A stretch of DNA of 34,972 nucleotides from JAJPXC01 sp964562375 (GCA_964562375.1 CAZLSW010000030.1:1-34972); one strand, 5' to 3'; shown: positions 7,261 to 15,302, counted from the first letter of the stretch. Numbers and translations are program-made. The notes: a model not told the origin generated them from the sequence alone.

Positions 7261-9731
7261 TATACACCGCCTCGGATATAGCCTCGCTTTTGGGGCTGCC
7301 ACAACCTCCGTTCCCCAACGCCAAAATCACCACACTACTCACCGACAGCCGCTCGGTGGACGCTCCCGCCGACTCCCTGTTCTTCGCCCTGCTCACATCC
7401 TCGGGCGACGGCCATCACTATCTGGCCGAATTGTACCGCAAGGGGGTGCGCAACTTCGTGGTGAACCAATGCCCAGTGGACATGGACCTTTTCCCCGAGG
7501 CCAATTTCTTTATCGTCAACGACACATTGGAGGCTCTGCAGGCCATAGCTCGCGCCCATCGCAACCGTTTCCACGACCTCCCGGTAATAGGTGTCACCGG
7601 CAGCCGTGGCAAGACCATCGTCAAGGAATGGCTCTACCAGCTGCTACAACCCTCCTACGAAATCGTGCGCAGTCCCCGAAGCTATAATTCACAAATAGGT
7701 GTGCCGCTGTCCGTTTGGGAAATCAACGAGGAATCCACCTTGGGCATCTTCGAGGCCGGCATCTCCCGCATGGGAGAGATGACCACCCTGCAATCCATCA
7801 TCCAGCCCAACATCGGCATCATCACCAACATAGGCTTGGAACACCAAGAGGGGTTCCCCTCCAAGGAGGCTAAATGCCGCGAGAAAGTGACCCTGCTGCG
7901 AGGGTGCGACACCGTGATCTATTGCGCCGACTCACGCACCATCTCCGAGGCCGTGGCCGACGCTTGCCTCGCAGCCAACGAATTGGCTTGGTCACGCCGC
8001 GACCCCGAGCGTCCCTTATATATTAAAGGTGTATTCCCCAAACTCCACTCCACCGTAATTGAGTACTACTATCTGCAACAACCAGGCCGCATCGAGATAC
8101 CGTTCACAGAAAGCTCCGACGCCGAGAACGCCATCCACTGCCTTGCCACAATGCTCCTGTTGGGCTTGCACCCCGACGAGATAGCCCGTCGAATGGCTGC
8201 GCTTACCCCTGTGGCTACCCGATTGAACGTGATCGAGGGCGTCAACAACTGCCTGGTAATCCACGACGGATACACGGCCGATTTCGGCTCGCTACGCCCG
8301 GCCCTCGACTTCATGGCACGCCGCGCAACCGCTGGACGCGACAATACCGTAATCCTCTCCGACCTCATGCACGAATCCCTCCCTTCCGAGCAACTTTACC
8401 GCGCCACAGCCCTCCTGTTACGCACCCGCGGTATCTCCAAAGTGATTGGAGTAGGGGAGGAGATAAGCCGACACAGCCGTTATTTCGACCCCGAGGCTCG
8501 GTTCTTCCGCTCCACCGACGAGATGCTCCAGCAGATGTCGCCCAGCGACTTCGTCGACGAGCTTATCCTGATTAAAGGGGCCGCTCCGTTCCATTTCGAG
8601 CAGGTGAGCGAAATCCTCGAAGCCAAGCACCACGAGACTGTGCTGGAGGTCAACCTCGACTCGCTAATCCACAACTTCAACTTCTACCGCTCCCGCTTGC
8701 GTCCCACAACGGGAATCGTGGCCATGGTAAAAGCCTCGGCTTATGGGGCAGGGGCCTTGGAGGTGTCCAAATCGCTTCAGAGCCAAGGAGCCGCCTATCT
8801 GGCTGTGGCAGTGGTGGATGAGGGTGTGGAATTGCGCCGCGCGGGGGTGACAATGCCTATTATGGTACTCAACCCTAAAGTAGTGAACTACAGGGCGTTA
8901 TTTGGCAACCAATTGGAGCCTGAGATCTTCTCCATCGACATGCTGCGCGACATAATCCGCGAGGGCGAGAAGCTGGGTGTCACCAATTTCCCAATCCACA
9001 TCAAGCTCGACACCGGTATGCACCGATTGGGCTTCAATCCCAAGGATATTCCTCAGGTAGTCAGCATTTTACAATCGCAAGATGTGGTCACTCCACGCTC
9101 CATTTTCTCCCATTTGTCGTGCGCCGACGACCCCAAGGACGACGCCTACACGCTCCAGCAGCTCGAAATCTTCCACTCAACGGCCCAGCTGCTCCAATCG
9201 GCTTTCCCACACAAGATTCTGAAGCATATCCTCAACTCCACGGGTATCACGCGATTCCCTGAGCATCAGTGCGATATGGTACGCCTGGGAATCTGCCTCT
9301 ATGGCATACCCACAATGGACGACCACTCCCAGGACGACCTGAAGCCCGTGTCCACGCTCCGCACCGTCATTATCTCCATCAAGGAATGGCCAGCCGGCAC
9401 CACCATAGGGTACAACCGCCGAGGCAAGCTTGAACGCCACTCGCGCATCGCCACGATACCCGTAGGCTACGCCGATGGGGTAAACCGACACCTTGGCTGC
9501 GGCCACGCCTCGTTTGTGGTTAACGGACATCGTTGTCCCACAGTGGGAAACATCTGCATGGACGCCTGCATGATCGACGTCACCGACGTGCCGTGTCAAG
9601 TGGGCGACGCCGTTGAAATCTTCGGCACGCAAATGCCCGCCACCGAATTGGCCCAGGCTCTCGACACCATCCCTTACGAAATCCTCACCGCCGTCTCGCC
9701 CCGAGTGAAACGCGTCTACTACCGCGAATAA
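7257..9731 (+). CDS. murF-alr: Bifunctional MurF ligase / alanine racemase
   Basis: An 824-residue fusion of two cytoplasmic peptidoglycan enzymes. Residues 1 to about 450 are MurF, which joins D-Ala-D-Ala to UDP-MurNAc-tripeptide using ATP. The P-loop is GSRGKT (115-120), and an ITNIGLEHQEGF block follows. From about 461 comes a PLP-dependent alanine racemase that makes D-Ala: MVKASAYGAG holds the PLP lysine (about residue 490), TIGYNRRGKL near residue 718 holds the catalytic tyrosine, and VGNICMDACMIDV is a further family block. The fusion couples D-Ala production to its use and is known in Bacteroidetes. The P-loop has Arg where many MurF proteins have Asn (GSNGKT). Its ATG overlaps the GSCFA stop. 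Directly after the stop, 8-bp tandem repeats begin. Confidence 0.95.
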   Translation: MIYTASDIASLLGLPQPPFPNAKITTLLTDSRSVDAPADSLFFALLTSSGDGHHYLAELYRKGVRNFVVNQCPVDMDLFPEANFFIVNDTLEALQAIARAHRNRFHDLPVIGVTGSRGKTIVKEWLYQLLQPSYEIVRSPRSYNSQIGVPLSVWEINEESTLGIFEAGISRMGEMTTLQSIIQPNIGIITNIGLEHQEGFPSKEAKCREKVTLLRGCDTVIYCADSRTISEAVADACLAANELAWSRRDPERPLYIKGVFPKLHSTVIEYYYLQQPGRIEIPFTESSDAENAIHCLATMLLLGLHPDEIARRMAALTPVATRLNVIEGVNNCLVIHDGYTADFGSLRPALDFMARRATAGRDNTVILSDLMHESLPSEQLYRATALLLRTRGISKVIGVGEEISRHSRYFDPEARFFRSTDEMLQQMSPSDFVDELILIKGAAPFHFEQVSEILEAKHHETVLEVNLDSLIHNFNFYRSRLRPTTGIVAMVKASAYGAGALEVSKSLQSQGAAYLAVAVVDEGVELRRAGVTMPIMVLNPKVVNYRALFGNQLEPEIFSIDMLRDIIREGEKLGVTNFPIHIKLDTGMHRLGFNPKDIPQVVSILQSQDVVTPRSIFSHLSCADDPKDDAYTLQQLEIFHSTAQLLQSAFPHKILKHILNSTGITRFPEHQCDMVRLGICLYGIPTMDDHSQDDLKPVSTLRTVIISIKEWPAGTTIGYNRRGKLERHSRIATIPVGYADGVNRHLGCGHASFVVNGHRCPTVGNICMDACMIDVTDVPCQVGDAVEIFGTQMPATELAQALDTIPYEILTAVSPRVKRVYYRE

Positions 9732-9732
9732 C

Positions 9733-9853
9733 CCGAGTGAACGAGTGAAGGAGCAAAGGAGTAAAGGAGTAATGGAGGAAAGGAGGAAAGGAGGAATGGA
9801 GTAATGGAGTAAAGGAGTAAAGGAATAAAGGAGTAAAGGAATAAAGGAGTAGT
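9733..9853. repeat. Degenerate 8-bp tandem array (GGAGTAAA-type)
   Basis: About 15 degenerate copies of an octamer close to GGAGTAAA, starting two bases after the murF-alr stop codon. Units vary at one or two positions (GGAGTAAT, GGAGGAAA, GGAATAAA). No gene is supported; the minus-strand frame through it encodes only repeated peptides. Confidence 0.9.
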
Positions 9854-9856
9854 AAT

Positions 9857-10019
9857 CGTGCATTAGTGCATTCGTGTATTCGAGCATTCGTGCATTCGTG
9901 TATTCGAGCATTCGTGTATTCGTGTATTCGTGCATTCGTGTATTCGAGCATTCGTTTATTCGTCTATTCGAGTATTCGTCTATTCGTCTATTCGGGTGAT
10001 TGGGTATTCGTGTTTTCGG
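9857..10019. repeat. Degenerate 8-bp tandem array (ATTCGTGC-type)
   Basis: About 19 copies of an octamer of the form ATTCGnnn (ATTCGTGC, ATTCGTGT, ATTCGAGC, ATTCGTCT). It starts directly after the GGAGTAAA array but with a completely different unit. Open frames here are repeat artefacts. Confidence 0.9.
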
Positions 10020-10120
10020 GGAAGCCGAGAATGAAAAACCAATTTAACATAATACCGATTATGATGCAAAAGCTTTAGGGAGCTGGCCGCCTAATCGCCA
10101 ATCAAGGAAATTGGCCAGAA

Positions 10121-10343
10121 TCACAATATCATAATATCATAATATCATAATATCATAATATCATAATATCATAATATCANNNNNNNNNNNNNNNNNNNNN
10201 NNNNNNNNNNNNNNNNNNNNNNNNNNNNNNNNNNNNNNNNNNNNNNNNNNNNNNNNNNNNNNNNNNNNNNNNNNNNNNNAATATCATAATATCATAATAT
10301 CATAATATCATAATATCATAATATCATAATATCACAATATCAC
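10121..10343. repeat. 8-bp tandem array (AATATCAT) interrupted by a sequence gap
   Basis: Nearly perfect octamers AATATCAT run up to 10179 and continue from 10280 with the same unit. The assembler therefore stopped inside a longer array of unknown copy number. Between this array and the previous one (10020-10120) I see nothing recognisable. Confidence 0.9.
10180..10279. other. Assembly gap (100 N)
   Basis: Exactly 100 unknown bases, a conventional scaffold-gap placeholder, flanked on both sides by the AATATCAT array. The true length is unknown. Confidence 0.98.
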
Positions 10344-10352
10344 ATAATCATA

Positions 10353-10382
10353 TCGAGCGCAGTGAGGGAGCCGCAAGGCCGA
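10353..10382 (-). repeat. Module C4 (decayed)
   Basis: Inverted C core with one change (AGTGAGGG for AGCGAGGG). Only TCG / CGA remains of the enclosing stem. Confidence 0.7.
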
Positions 10383-10445
10383 AAGCTAATGACACCCCCA
10401 ACCATTTCCAGGGAAGATTATCCACGCAAAAGTGTTATTCGCAAG

Positions 10446-10477
10446 CCTCCGATAAAATTATTGGAATAATTCGGAGG
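10446..10477. other. Strong hairpin in repeat cluster 2
   Basis: Outer stem CCTCCGA / TCGGAGG and inner stem ATTATT / AATAAT closed by GG, with an unpaired TAAA on one side. No U-run follows on either strand, so a classical terminator is unlikely. I see no second copy in the window. Confidence 0.6.
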
Positions 10478-10504
10478 AACGATACCCTGCGCTGGGATTG
10501 TTCA

Positions 10505-10542
10505 CGATTGGCCTTGCGGCTCCCTCGCTACGCTCGCAATCG
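10505..10542 (+). repeat. Module C5
   Basis: C core with one change (CTCGCTACGC) enclosed by CGATTG / CAATCG, as in C1 and C3. Confidence 0.85.
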
Positions 10543-10577
10543 CTCAAATACATCGGTTGTCGAGAGCCATACCCTTC

Positions 10578-10617
10578 CCCCCACCTTGCGCAGGCTCCGC
10601 CAGCGCTGCGGTGGGGG
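10578..10617 (+). repeat. Module B4
   Basis: CCCCCACC / GGTGGGGG ends around the GC-rich core, with the tail hairpin (CAGGCTCCGCCAGG) at 10631-10644. Confidence 0.85.
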
Positions 10618-10675
10618 CTACTTTCCTGGCCAGGCTCCGCCAGGCCCGCTGTTGTCTACCACACCTCTTGTTGGG

Positions 10676-10767
10676 CATTATACAAATTATACAACGCAAA
10701 ATAGGTTAAAAGCCTATGTATAAGCGCTTTAGCATTATATAACATGTATAATTTGTATATTCGACCC
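10676..10767 (+). repeat. Module A3 (left end shortened)
   Basis: An A element whose left end lacks the GGGTGG border and a few inner bases. The AGGTTAAAAGCCT hairpin and the right end ATGTATAATTTGTATA are intact. Confidence 0.8.
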
Positions 10768-10842
10768 TCTCTGTACACTTATCACTGAGATATGTCGAGG
10801 AGAGAAGCCGTTGTGGAAAAGTGGGATGTGGATTACCGCTTA

Positions 10843-11469
10843 TTACAGCTGGCCTTTCTTGGCGAGGTTGATGAGATCGGGACCGGGAATCAGGAACAGC
10901 TCGACGCGACGATTGGCGGCACGTCCGAGGCGGGAGTTGTTGGGACGCAGCGGCTCGGTTCCTCCCATGGGATAGCCCACGAGCGAGGCCGTCGACTTGG
11001 CGTAACGGTCAAACCAATCATACAATGCTGCCACGCGTCCCTCGGAAAGCTCCATCTGGTGGGATTCTGACCCCGTGTCGTCGGTGTGAACCGTCATCAC
11101 CACCTTGAAGCGTTGCGGCGAGTTGACGAACCCCAACAATGGCGTCAGGCGGTCGCCAGCCTTGGGATACAGCGTGGAATCGTTGGGCGCGAACATGTCG
11201 TCGGTGGGTATTATCACGATTACCACCTCGCCTTGGCGCATCTCCTCCACATGGTAGCCTTTTTTCTGCAACGACCCGGCTATTTCGCGCATAAATGCCT
11301 TGACATCAGCCGATTGCTTGGCGGGTACCTTGGGAGTGGCCAGATTCTCGTCCATCGTCATCTCAAAGATATCGGAAGATGCGGATTCCGACGTTTTCGA
11401 CGCACACCATCCCGACAGCGGCAGCATAGCCAACGCCGTGGTTATCAAAAGATTGCGAACTAACGACAT
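10843..11469 (-). CDS. OmpA-domain envelope protein
   Basis: A 208-residue exported protein: the N-terminal MSLVRNLLITTALAMLPLSG plus WCAS looks like a cleavable signal peptide. From about residue 80 to the end it matches an OmpA-like domain, with the motif regions VIIPTDDMFAPN, VMTVHTDDTGS and GRAANRRVELFLIP. These place it in the periplasm bound to peptidoglycan or the outer membrane. It is much shorter than the PorE-like protein and has only this domain. The ATG overlaps the stop codon of the acidic gene upstream by one base (TAATG at 11467-11471), so the two are probably translationally coupled. A specific function cannot be assigned. Confidence 0.85.
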   Translation of the reverse strand: MSLVRNLLITTALAMLPLSGWCASKTSESASSDIFEMTMDENLATPKVPAKQSADVKAFMREIAGSLQKKGYHVEEMRQGEVVIVIIPTDDMFAPNDSTLYPKAGDRLTPLLGFVNSPQRFKVVMTVHTDDTGSESHQMELSEGRVAALYDWFDRYAKSTASLVGYPMGGTEPLRPNNSRLGRAANRRVELFLIPGPDLINLAKKGQL

Positions 11470-11804
11470 TATGCCTCGTCCTCCTCTTCCTCGCCTTCTT
11501 GGTCCTCTTCCTCGTCCTTTTCGTCGAGGGTCTCCTCGAAGTCGAGCTCGGCCAGAACGATCGGCTCTACATCGTCGAGCACCACCTTGTTGCGCTTGTC
11601 CTTGGAGAGGGTTTTCTTCACCGAGGCGATGAGGTCGTCGGTGTCAAGCTCGGCGTCCGATTCCAGGTCGAGCAGGCCATGATTCTCGTAGTAGTCCCAG
11701 ATGATGTCCATTATATTGATGATGTCGTCACCCGAGTATTTGCGGCTTACCTTGCCACGGATGGCGTCCTGAATGTATTTGATGCAATTGTTCTCGTCGT
11801 ACAT
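11469..11804 (-). CDS. Conserved acidic protein of unknown function
   Basis: A 111-residue protein that I do not recognise as an enzyme. The N-terminal 85 residues look folded and mostly helical (YIQDAIRGKVSRKYSGDDII, then a segment rich in aromatic and acidic residues). The last 25 residues are almost entirely Glu/Asp. Proteins of this type occur in Bacteroidales but I know of no role. No signal peptide or membrane segment is visible, so it is probably cytoplasmic. It overlaps the following OmpA-domain gene by one base. Upstream (11805-11881) I found no clear TAnnTTTG element. Confidence 0.8.
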   Translation of the reverse strand: MYDENNCIKYIQDAIRGKVSRKYSGDDIINIMDIIWDYYENHGLLDLESDAELDTDDLIASVKKTLSKDKRNKVVLDDVEPIVLAELDFEETLDEKDEEEDQEGEEEEDEA

Positions 11805-11881
11805 AGCTTTGCGGTGTTAAGAGGTTAGAGATTCGGGGGTTCTATGTAGTTAGACTGCGTTTGGGCTACTAAGTTAACAAT

Positions 11882-11915
11882 AAAATGGCGACTTCGGGGT
11901 GGAAATCGCCATTTT
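11882..11915 (-). terminator. Rho-independent terminator of the fabG-DUF4290-rimM operon
   Basis: A perfect 10-bp stem AAAATGGCGA / TCGCCATTTT with a 14-base loop and T-rich flanks. It lies 24 bases beyond the rimM stop and is usable on the minus strand. Confidence 0.8.
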
Positions 11916-11939
11916 TTTAGATTATTTAAGTGAAACTAG

Positions 11940-12476
11940 TTACTGGAGGTCGAGGATTCCCTCGGGGAGGTCCATCTCGATCAGGTGCTTGTCTGGGTCG
12001 ATAGCAGTGATAAACTCATCGGCCACGGGGATGTAGACTGTGCGCCCGTCGGGAGTGAGTACGTGGAAAAGATAGTTGGCCGTGGAGGTGTCCAAGGCGG
12101 TAATCTCCCCTACCCTGTCGCCTTCGGGGATAACGATGGTGAATCCCCGGAGGTCGTCGGCATACAGGCCATCGCCATCCTCGTCGTCAGGCTCCAGCCA
12201 CGCGTCGTCGTCACGGTTGATACGTATCTCCTTGCCGGAAAACGCCCGGGCTTGCGATTCGTCGGTCACGCCGTCGATTTTGACCAGCGCACCTTGGCTC
12301 CCGCGAGGTCGTATCGAGGAGATAAAGAAGGGCGTGAGGATACCGTCGACGTCCATAATCAGGCACGACAGCGCGTCGAGGTCGACATCGGCCTCGATCA
12401 CGGCCGACATCTCGCCATGGATTCCATGGGGCTTGATGATATGGCCAATGGCGGCTGTACCTTGCAGGGTGATCAC
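11940..12476 (-). CDS. rimM: Ribosome maturation factor RimM
   Basis: A 178-residue cytoplasmic factor that binds ribosomal protein uS19 and helps process the 16S rRNA 3' domain of the small subunit. The N-terminal RimM domain begins GTAAIGHIIKPHGIHGEM, and a C-terminal PRC-barrel contains PVADEFITAIDPDKHLIEMD. The length is normal for the family. It starts with GTG, and that codon overlaps the stop of the DUF4290 gene (GTGA, 12473-12476), so translation is probably coupled. A strong terminator follows. Confidence 0.93.
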   Translation of the reverse strand: MITLQGTAAIGHIIKPHGIHGEMSAVIEADVDLDALSCLIMDVDGILTPFFISSIRPRGSQGALVKIDGVTDESQARAFSGKEIRINRDDDAWLEPDDEDGDGLYADDLRGFTIVIPEGDRVGEITALDTSTANYLFHVLTPDGRTVYIPVADEFITAIDPDKHLIEMDLPEGILDLQ

Positions 12477-13078
12477 TTCTTCTTTTTCTTCTTTTTCTTG
12501 CCGGTGGTTTCGGGCACGACTATCTGCTCAAACTGGTGCAGGCGGTGCAGCTCGGGGTCCAATCGGATTGCCCCGTGCGACAATTCGGCCAAGTCCTTGA
12601 AAATCTTGGCGTCCTCGGCACCCTCGGGGTTGACCTGCAGCATGAGCTTCTTCATATGGTTGGCCAGCAGGAAGATAAGGGCGTCCTTCTCCTCGCCCGC
12701 CTCCATCTGGGCGCAACGGTCGATCATTCCCACGATGTAACGCCCGTAATGGCGAAAACGGTTGGGACCGACGGTCGCCGTGTATGGGACTGGGTCGGGT
12801 AGCGTCTTTAGGCTCTCCTGCTGTATCACCTCGCAAGGGTAGTCGATGTCGAGCTGGAAGTCGCTCATGATGGCCAGATGGTCCCAGAGCTTGTGCTTAT
12901 AGTCCGGCTCGTCACGCAGCTGTGGGAACAGGTTGCCCATGGTGTCGACAATCGAATAGGCGCAACGCGTGCGCAGGTCGCGGTCCTTAATCTCAAGGCA
13001 ATGGTCGACCATACGCTGGATGTTGCGGCCATACTCGGGAAGCACCAGCCGTTTGAGCCTTGTATTATATGTAAGCAT
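12473..13078 (-). CDS. DUF4290 family protein with polylysine tail
   Basis: A 201-residue protein of the Bacteroidetes family DUF4290, role unknown. The conserved N-terminus LPEYGRNIQRMVDHCLEIKDR and the block FRHYGRYIVGMIDRCAQM are visible. The protein ends in eight consecutive lysines, coded by an A/G-only run that includes AAAAAG twice. That tail could bind RNA or ribosomes, or slow ribosomes just before the overlapping rimM start; both are inference. It sits 10 bases after fabG and overlaps rimM by four bases, so it is part of that operon and may have a ribosome-linked job. Confidence 0.88.
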   Translation of the reverse strand: MLTYNTRLKRLVLPEYGRNIQRMVDHCLEIKDRDLRTRCAYSIVDTMGNLFPQLRDEPDYKHKLWDHLAIMSDFQLDIDYPCEVIQQESLKTLPDPVPYTATVGPNRFRHYGRYIVGMIDRCAQMEAGEEKDALIFLLANHMKKLMLQVNPEGAEDAKIFKDLAELSHGAIRLDPELHRLHQFEQIVVPETTGKKKKKKKK

Positions 13079-13088
13079 CGGCTTAGGA

Positions 13089-13835
13089 TTACATGTTCAT
13101 GCCGCCGTCCACCTGGATTACCTGACCGGTAACGTAGCCCGACATGTCGGAAGCCAGGAACGTGGCGACGTTGGCGATATCCTCTACTTGTCCGCCGCGA
13201 CGCAAGGGTATCTTCTTGCACCACTCGGCGCGCACCTCCTCGGGCAGGGCGGCGGTCATGGCTGTCTCGATGAAGCCGGGAGCGATGGCGTTGGCGCGGA
13301 TGCCGCGCGAGCCAACCTCCTGAGCCACACTCTTGGCCAGTGCGATCAAGCCGGCCTTGGATGCGGCGTAGTTGCTTTGACCGGCGTTGCCATGCACGCC
13401 CACCACCGAAGCCATGTTGATAATCGAGCCACCGCGCTGGCGCAGCATCGTGGGCAGAACGGCGTGGATGAAGTTGAACGCCGATTTGAGGTTGACGGCG
13501 ATCACAGCGTCCCACTGCTGCTCAGTCATGCGCATCATAAGGCCATCCTTGGTGATGCCGGCGTTGTTGACGAGGATGTCGATACGACCGAAGTCGGCAA
13601 GAATCTGCTTCACCACCTCCTCGGTCTGAGCATAATCGGCGGCGTTGGAGGCGTAACCCTTGGCTTTCACGCCCAAGGCCTCGATCTCAGCCTCCGTGGC
13701 TTTGCCGTTCTCGTCGATAACAAGGTCGGTGAACGCGATGTTGGCGCCCTCTTGGGCGAACTTCAAGGCCAGAGCCTTGCCTATGCCGCGGGCGGCGCCC
13801 GTGATCAATGCTGTTTTTCCTTCAAGTAGTTTCAT
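13089..13835 (-). CDS. fabG: 3-oxoacyl-[acyl-carrier-protein] reductase FabG
   Basis: A 248-residue short-chain dehydrogenase that reduces 3-oxoacyl-ACP with NADPH in each round of fatty acid elongation, in the cytoplasm. The cofactor loop TGAARGIG is at 12-19, NNAG at 90-93, and the catalytic residues are Asn115, Ser143, Tyr156 and Lys160 (YAASK). The terminal VDGGMNM is typical of true FabG. I start at MKLLEGKTALITG (13835) because the frame upstream crosses a well-formed promoter (13866-13897) and adds a non-family tail. It is the first gene of an operon with DUF4290 and rimM, and divergent from lysC across a 14-bp perfect palindrome. Confidence 0.94.
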   Translation of the reverse strand: MKLLEGKTALITGAARGIGKALALKFAQEGANIAFTDLVIDENGKATEAEIEALGVKAKGYASNAADYAQTEEVVKQILADFGRIDILVNNAGITKDGLMMRMTEQQWDAVIAVNLKSAFNFIHAVLPTMLRQRGGSIINMASVVGVHGNAGQSNYAASKAGLIALAKSVAQEVGSRGIRANAIAPGFIETAMTAALPEEVRAEWCKKIPLRRGGQVEDIANVATFLASDMSGYVTGQVIQVDGGMNM

Positions 13836-13865
13836 ATTGATAGTTGATGAATATTTTCCTGACTG

Positions 13866-13897
13866 CAAAGGTAGCAATAATTAACAGAATCGGCAAA
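13866..13897 (-). promoter_or_regulatory. fabG promoter
   Basis: Minus strand: TTTG (13897-13894), exactly 20 bases, then TACCTTTG (13873-13866), a perfect Bacteroidetes promoter. The predicted leader is about 25-30 bases. Confidence 0.8.
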
Positions 13898-13904
13898 TTT
13901 GCCG
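13891..13904. promoter_or_regulatory. Perfect 14-bp palindrome over the fabG -33 box (possible operator)
   Basis: CGGCAAATTTGCCG is fully self-complementary and contains the fabG -33 TTTG on the minus strand. Its position between divergent fabG and lysC fits a repressor or dual-regulator site. The protein that would bind is unknown. Confidence 0.5.
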
Positions 13905-13920
13905 CTTAACTACGTTTTTG

Positions 13921-13952
13921 TTTGCCATTTAGGGGTGAAATGTGTAACTTCG
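13921..13952 (+). promoter_or_regulatory. lysC promoter
   Basis: TTTG (13921-13924), 20 bases, TAACTTCG (13945-13952): one mismatch to TAnnTTTG. The ATG follows 20 bases later. Confidence 0.65.
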
Positions 13953-13972
13953 CGACAAAATTACAACCGAAA

Positions 13973-15295
13973 ATGAAAGTTTTGAAATTTGGTGGCACCT
14001 CCGTAGGGTCGGCCCAGAGAATCAAAGACGTTGCCGCGTTGATCGTCCCACGTGGCAAAAACATCATTGTGCTTTCCGCTATGTCGGGAACCACCAACTC
14101 CCTTGTCGAAATCAGCGACTACCTCTATAAAAAGAACATCGAGGGAGCAAAAGAAACTATCAACAACCTCGAGGCCAAGTATCGCCGCACCATCGACGAG
14201 CTTTACTCCACCGAGGAGGCCAAGGCGCAAGCACTCCACGAGGTGAAGGCCTGCTTCAACTACATCCGCTCGTTCACCAAGGACATCTTCACCCTCTTCG
14301 AGGAGAAGGAGATTCTTGCCCAGGGCGAGTTGATGTCGACAGCCATGATGACCATCTACCTCAAGGAGCAAGGAGTAGACGCCCAGTTGCTCCCCGCCCT
14401 CGAGTTTATGCGCACCGACAAGAACGCCGAGCCTGACACCCAGTACATCCGCTCGCGCCTCACCACCCTGCTCGACAAGTACCCCGAGGCACAGCTCTAC
14501 ATCACCCAAGGTTACATCTGTCGCAACGCCTACGGCGAGATTGACAACCTGCAACGCGGCGGCAGCGACTACACCGCCTCCCTTATCGGCGCCGCTATCA
14601 ACGCCGACGAGGTGGAGATTTGGACCGATATCGACGGCATGCACAACAACGACCCCCGATACGTCGAGGGCACCGAGCCTGTTTCCCACCTTCACTTCGA
14701 GGAAGCTGCCGAGCTCGCCTACTTCGGAGCCAAAATCCTCCACCCCACATGCGTCCTCCCCGCCAAACTGAACAACATCCCCGTGCGGCTGCTCAACACC
14801 ATGCAGCCCAACGCCGCCGGCACATTAATATATAACACCCAAGGCCCCAAAGCAATCAAGGCCGTAGCCGCCAAGGACAACATCACCGCCATCAAGATCA
14901 AGAGCGGACGCATGTTGCTCGCCTACGGTTTCCTGCGCAAGGTGTTCGAGATCTTCGAAACCCACCAGACTCCTATCGACATGATCGCCACCTCCGAGGT
15001 GGGCGTGTCGGTGACCATCGACAACGAGCGCAACCTTGAGGCCATCGTCAACGACTTGAAGAAATTCGGCACCGTTACCGTCGACAAGGACATGGTGATT
15101 ATATGCGTGGTGGGCGACCTCGAGTGGCAGAACCGCGGCTTCGAGGCCAAAGCCCTTGACGCCCTGCGCGACGTCCCTGTCAGGATGATTTCCTACGGCG
15201 GCAGCAACTACAACATCTCGTTCCTCATCCGCAAAGAGGACAAGGTTAAGGCTCTCAACTCGCTGAGCGACCACCTCTTTAAGAATAAAAATTAA
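13973..15295 (+). CDS. lysC: Aspartate kinase (monofunctional)
   Basis: A 440-residue cytoplasmic kinase phosphorylating L-aspartate with ATP, the first step towards lysine, diaminopimelate, threonine and methionine. The N-terminal signature KFGGTSVGS is at 5-13, and the catalytic domain continues through QRGGSDYTASLIGAA and DIDGMHNNDPR. From about residue 300 there are two ACT-type regulatory segments (DNITAIKIKSGRM; VVGDLEWQNRGFEAKALDAL), so feedback control by an amino acid is likely. I chose the start at MKVLKFGG (13973): the upstream frame (from 13922) overlaps the promoter. There is no fused homoserine dehydrogenase. It is followed by lysA on the same strand. Confidence 0.95.
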   Translation: MKVLKFGGTSVGSAQRIKDVAALIVPRGKNIIVLSAMSGTTNSLVEISDYLYKKNIEGAKETINNLEAKYRRTIDELYSTEEAKAQALHEVKACFNYIRSFTKDIFTLFEEKEILAQGELMSTAMMTIYLKEQGVDAQLLPALEFMRTDKNAEPDTQYIRSRLTTLLDKYPEAQLYITQGYICRNAYGEIDNLQRGGSDYTASLIGAAINADEVEIWTDIDGMHNNDPRYVEGTEPVSHLHFEEAAELAYFGAKILHPTCVLPAKLNNIPVRLLNTMQPNAAGTLIYNTQGPKAIKAVAAKDNITAIKIKSGRMLLAYGFLRKVFEIFETHQTPIDMIATSEVGVSVTIDNERNLEAIVNDLKKFGTVTVDKDMVIICVVGDLEWQNRGFEAKALDALRDVPVRMISYGGSNYNISFLIRKEDKVKALNSLSDHLFKNKN

Positions 15296-15302
15296 TATCC
15301 AC

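Larger units (their letters stand above)
10352..10800. repeat. Repeat cluster 2: modules C4, C5, B4 and A3
   Basis: A second mosaic of the same family as at the window ends: a decayed C copy (C4, 10353-10382), a strong hairpin (10446-10477), then C5, B4 and A3. The sequence after C4 (AATGACACCCCCAACC) matches the sequence after C6 in cluster 3. The sequence before C5 is the reverse complement of the sequence after C3 in cluster 1. No gene is supported between murF-alr (ends 9731) and the OmpA-domain gene (ends 10843). Confidence 0.85.

Noticed and set aside
9177..10078. Frames at 9177-9935 (-), 9685-9951 (-) and 9866-10078 (+) encoding EYTNAR/HEYTN and FVHSCIRA repeats
   Set aside because: They are products of the 8-bp arrays or shadows of murF-alr.
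9733..10343. CRISPR array
   Set aside because: The repeats are 8 bp and contiguous with no unique spacers, and no cas gene is present.
11805..11939. tRNA or small RNA gene in the gap before rimM
   Set aside because: No cloverleaf could be folded. The only strong structure is the terminator.
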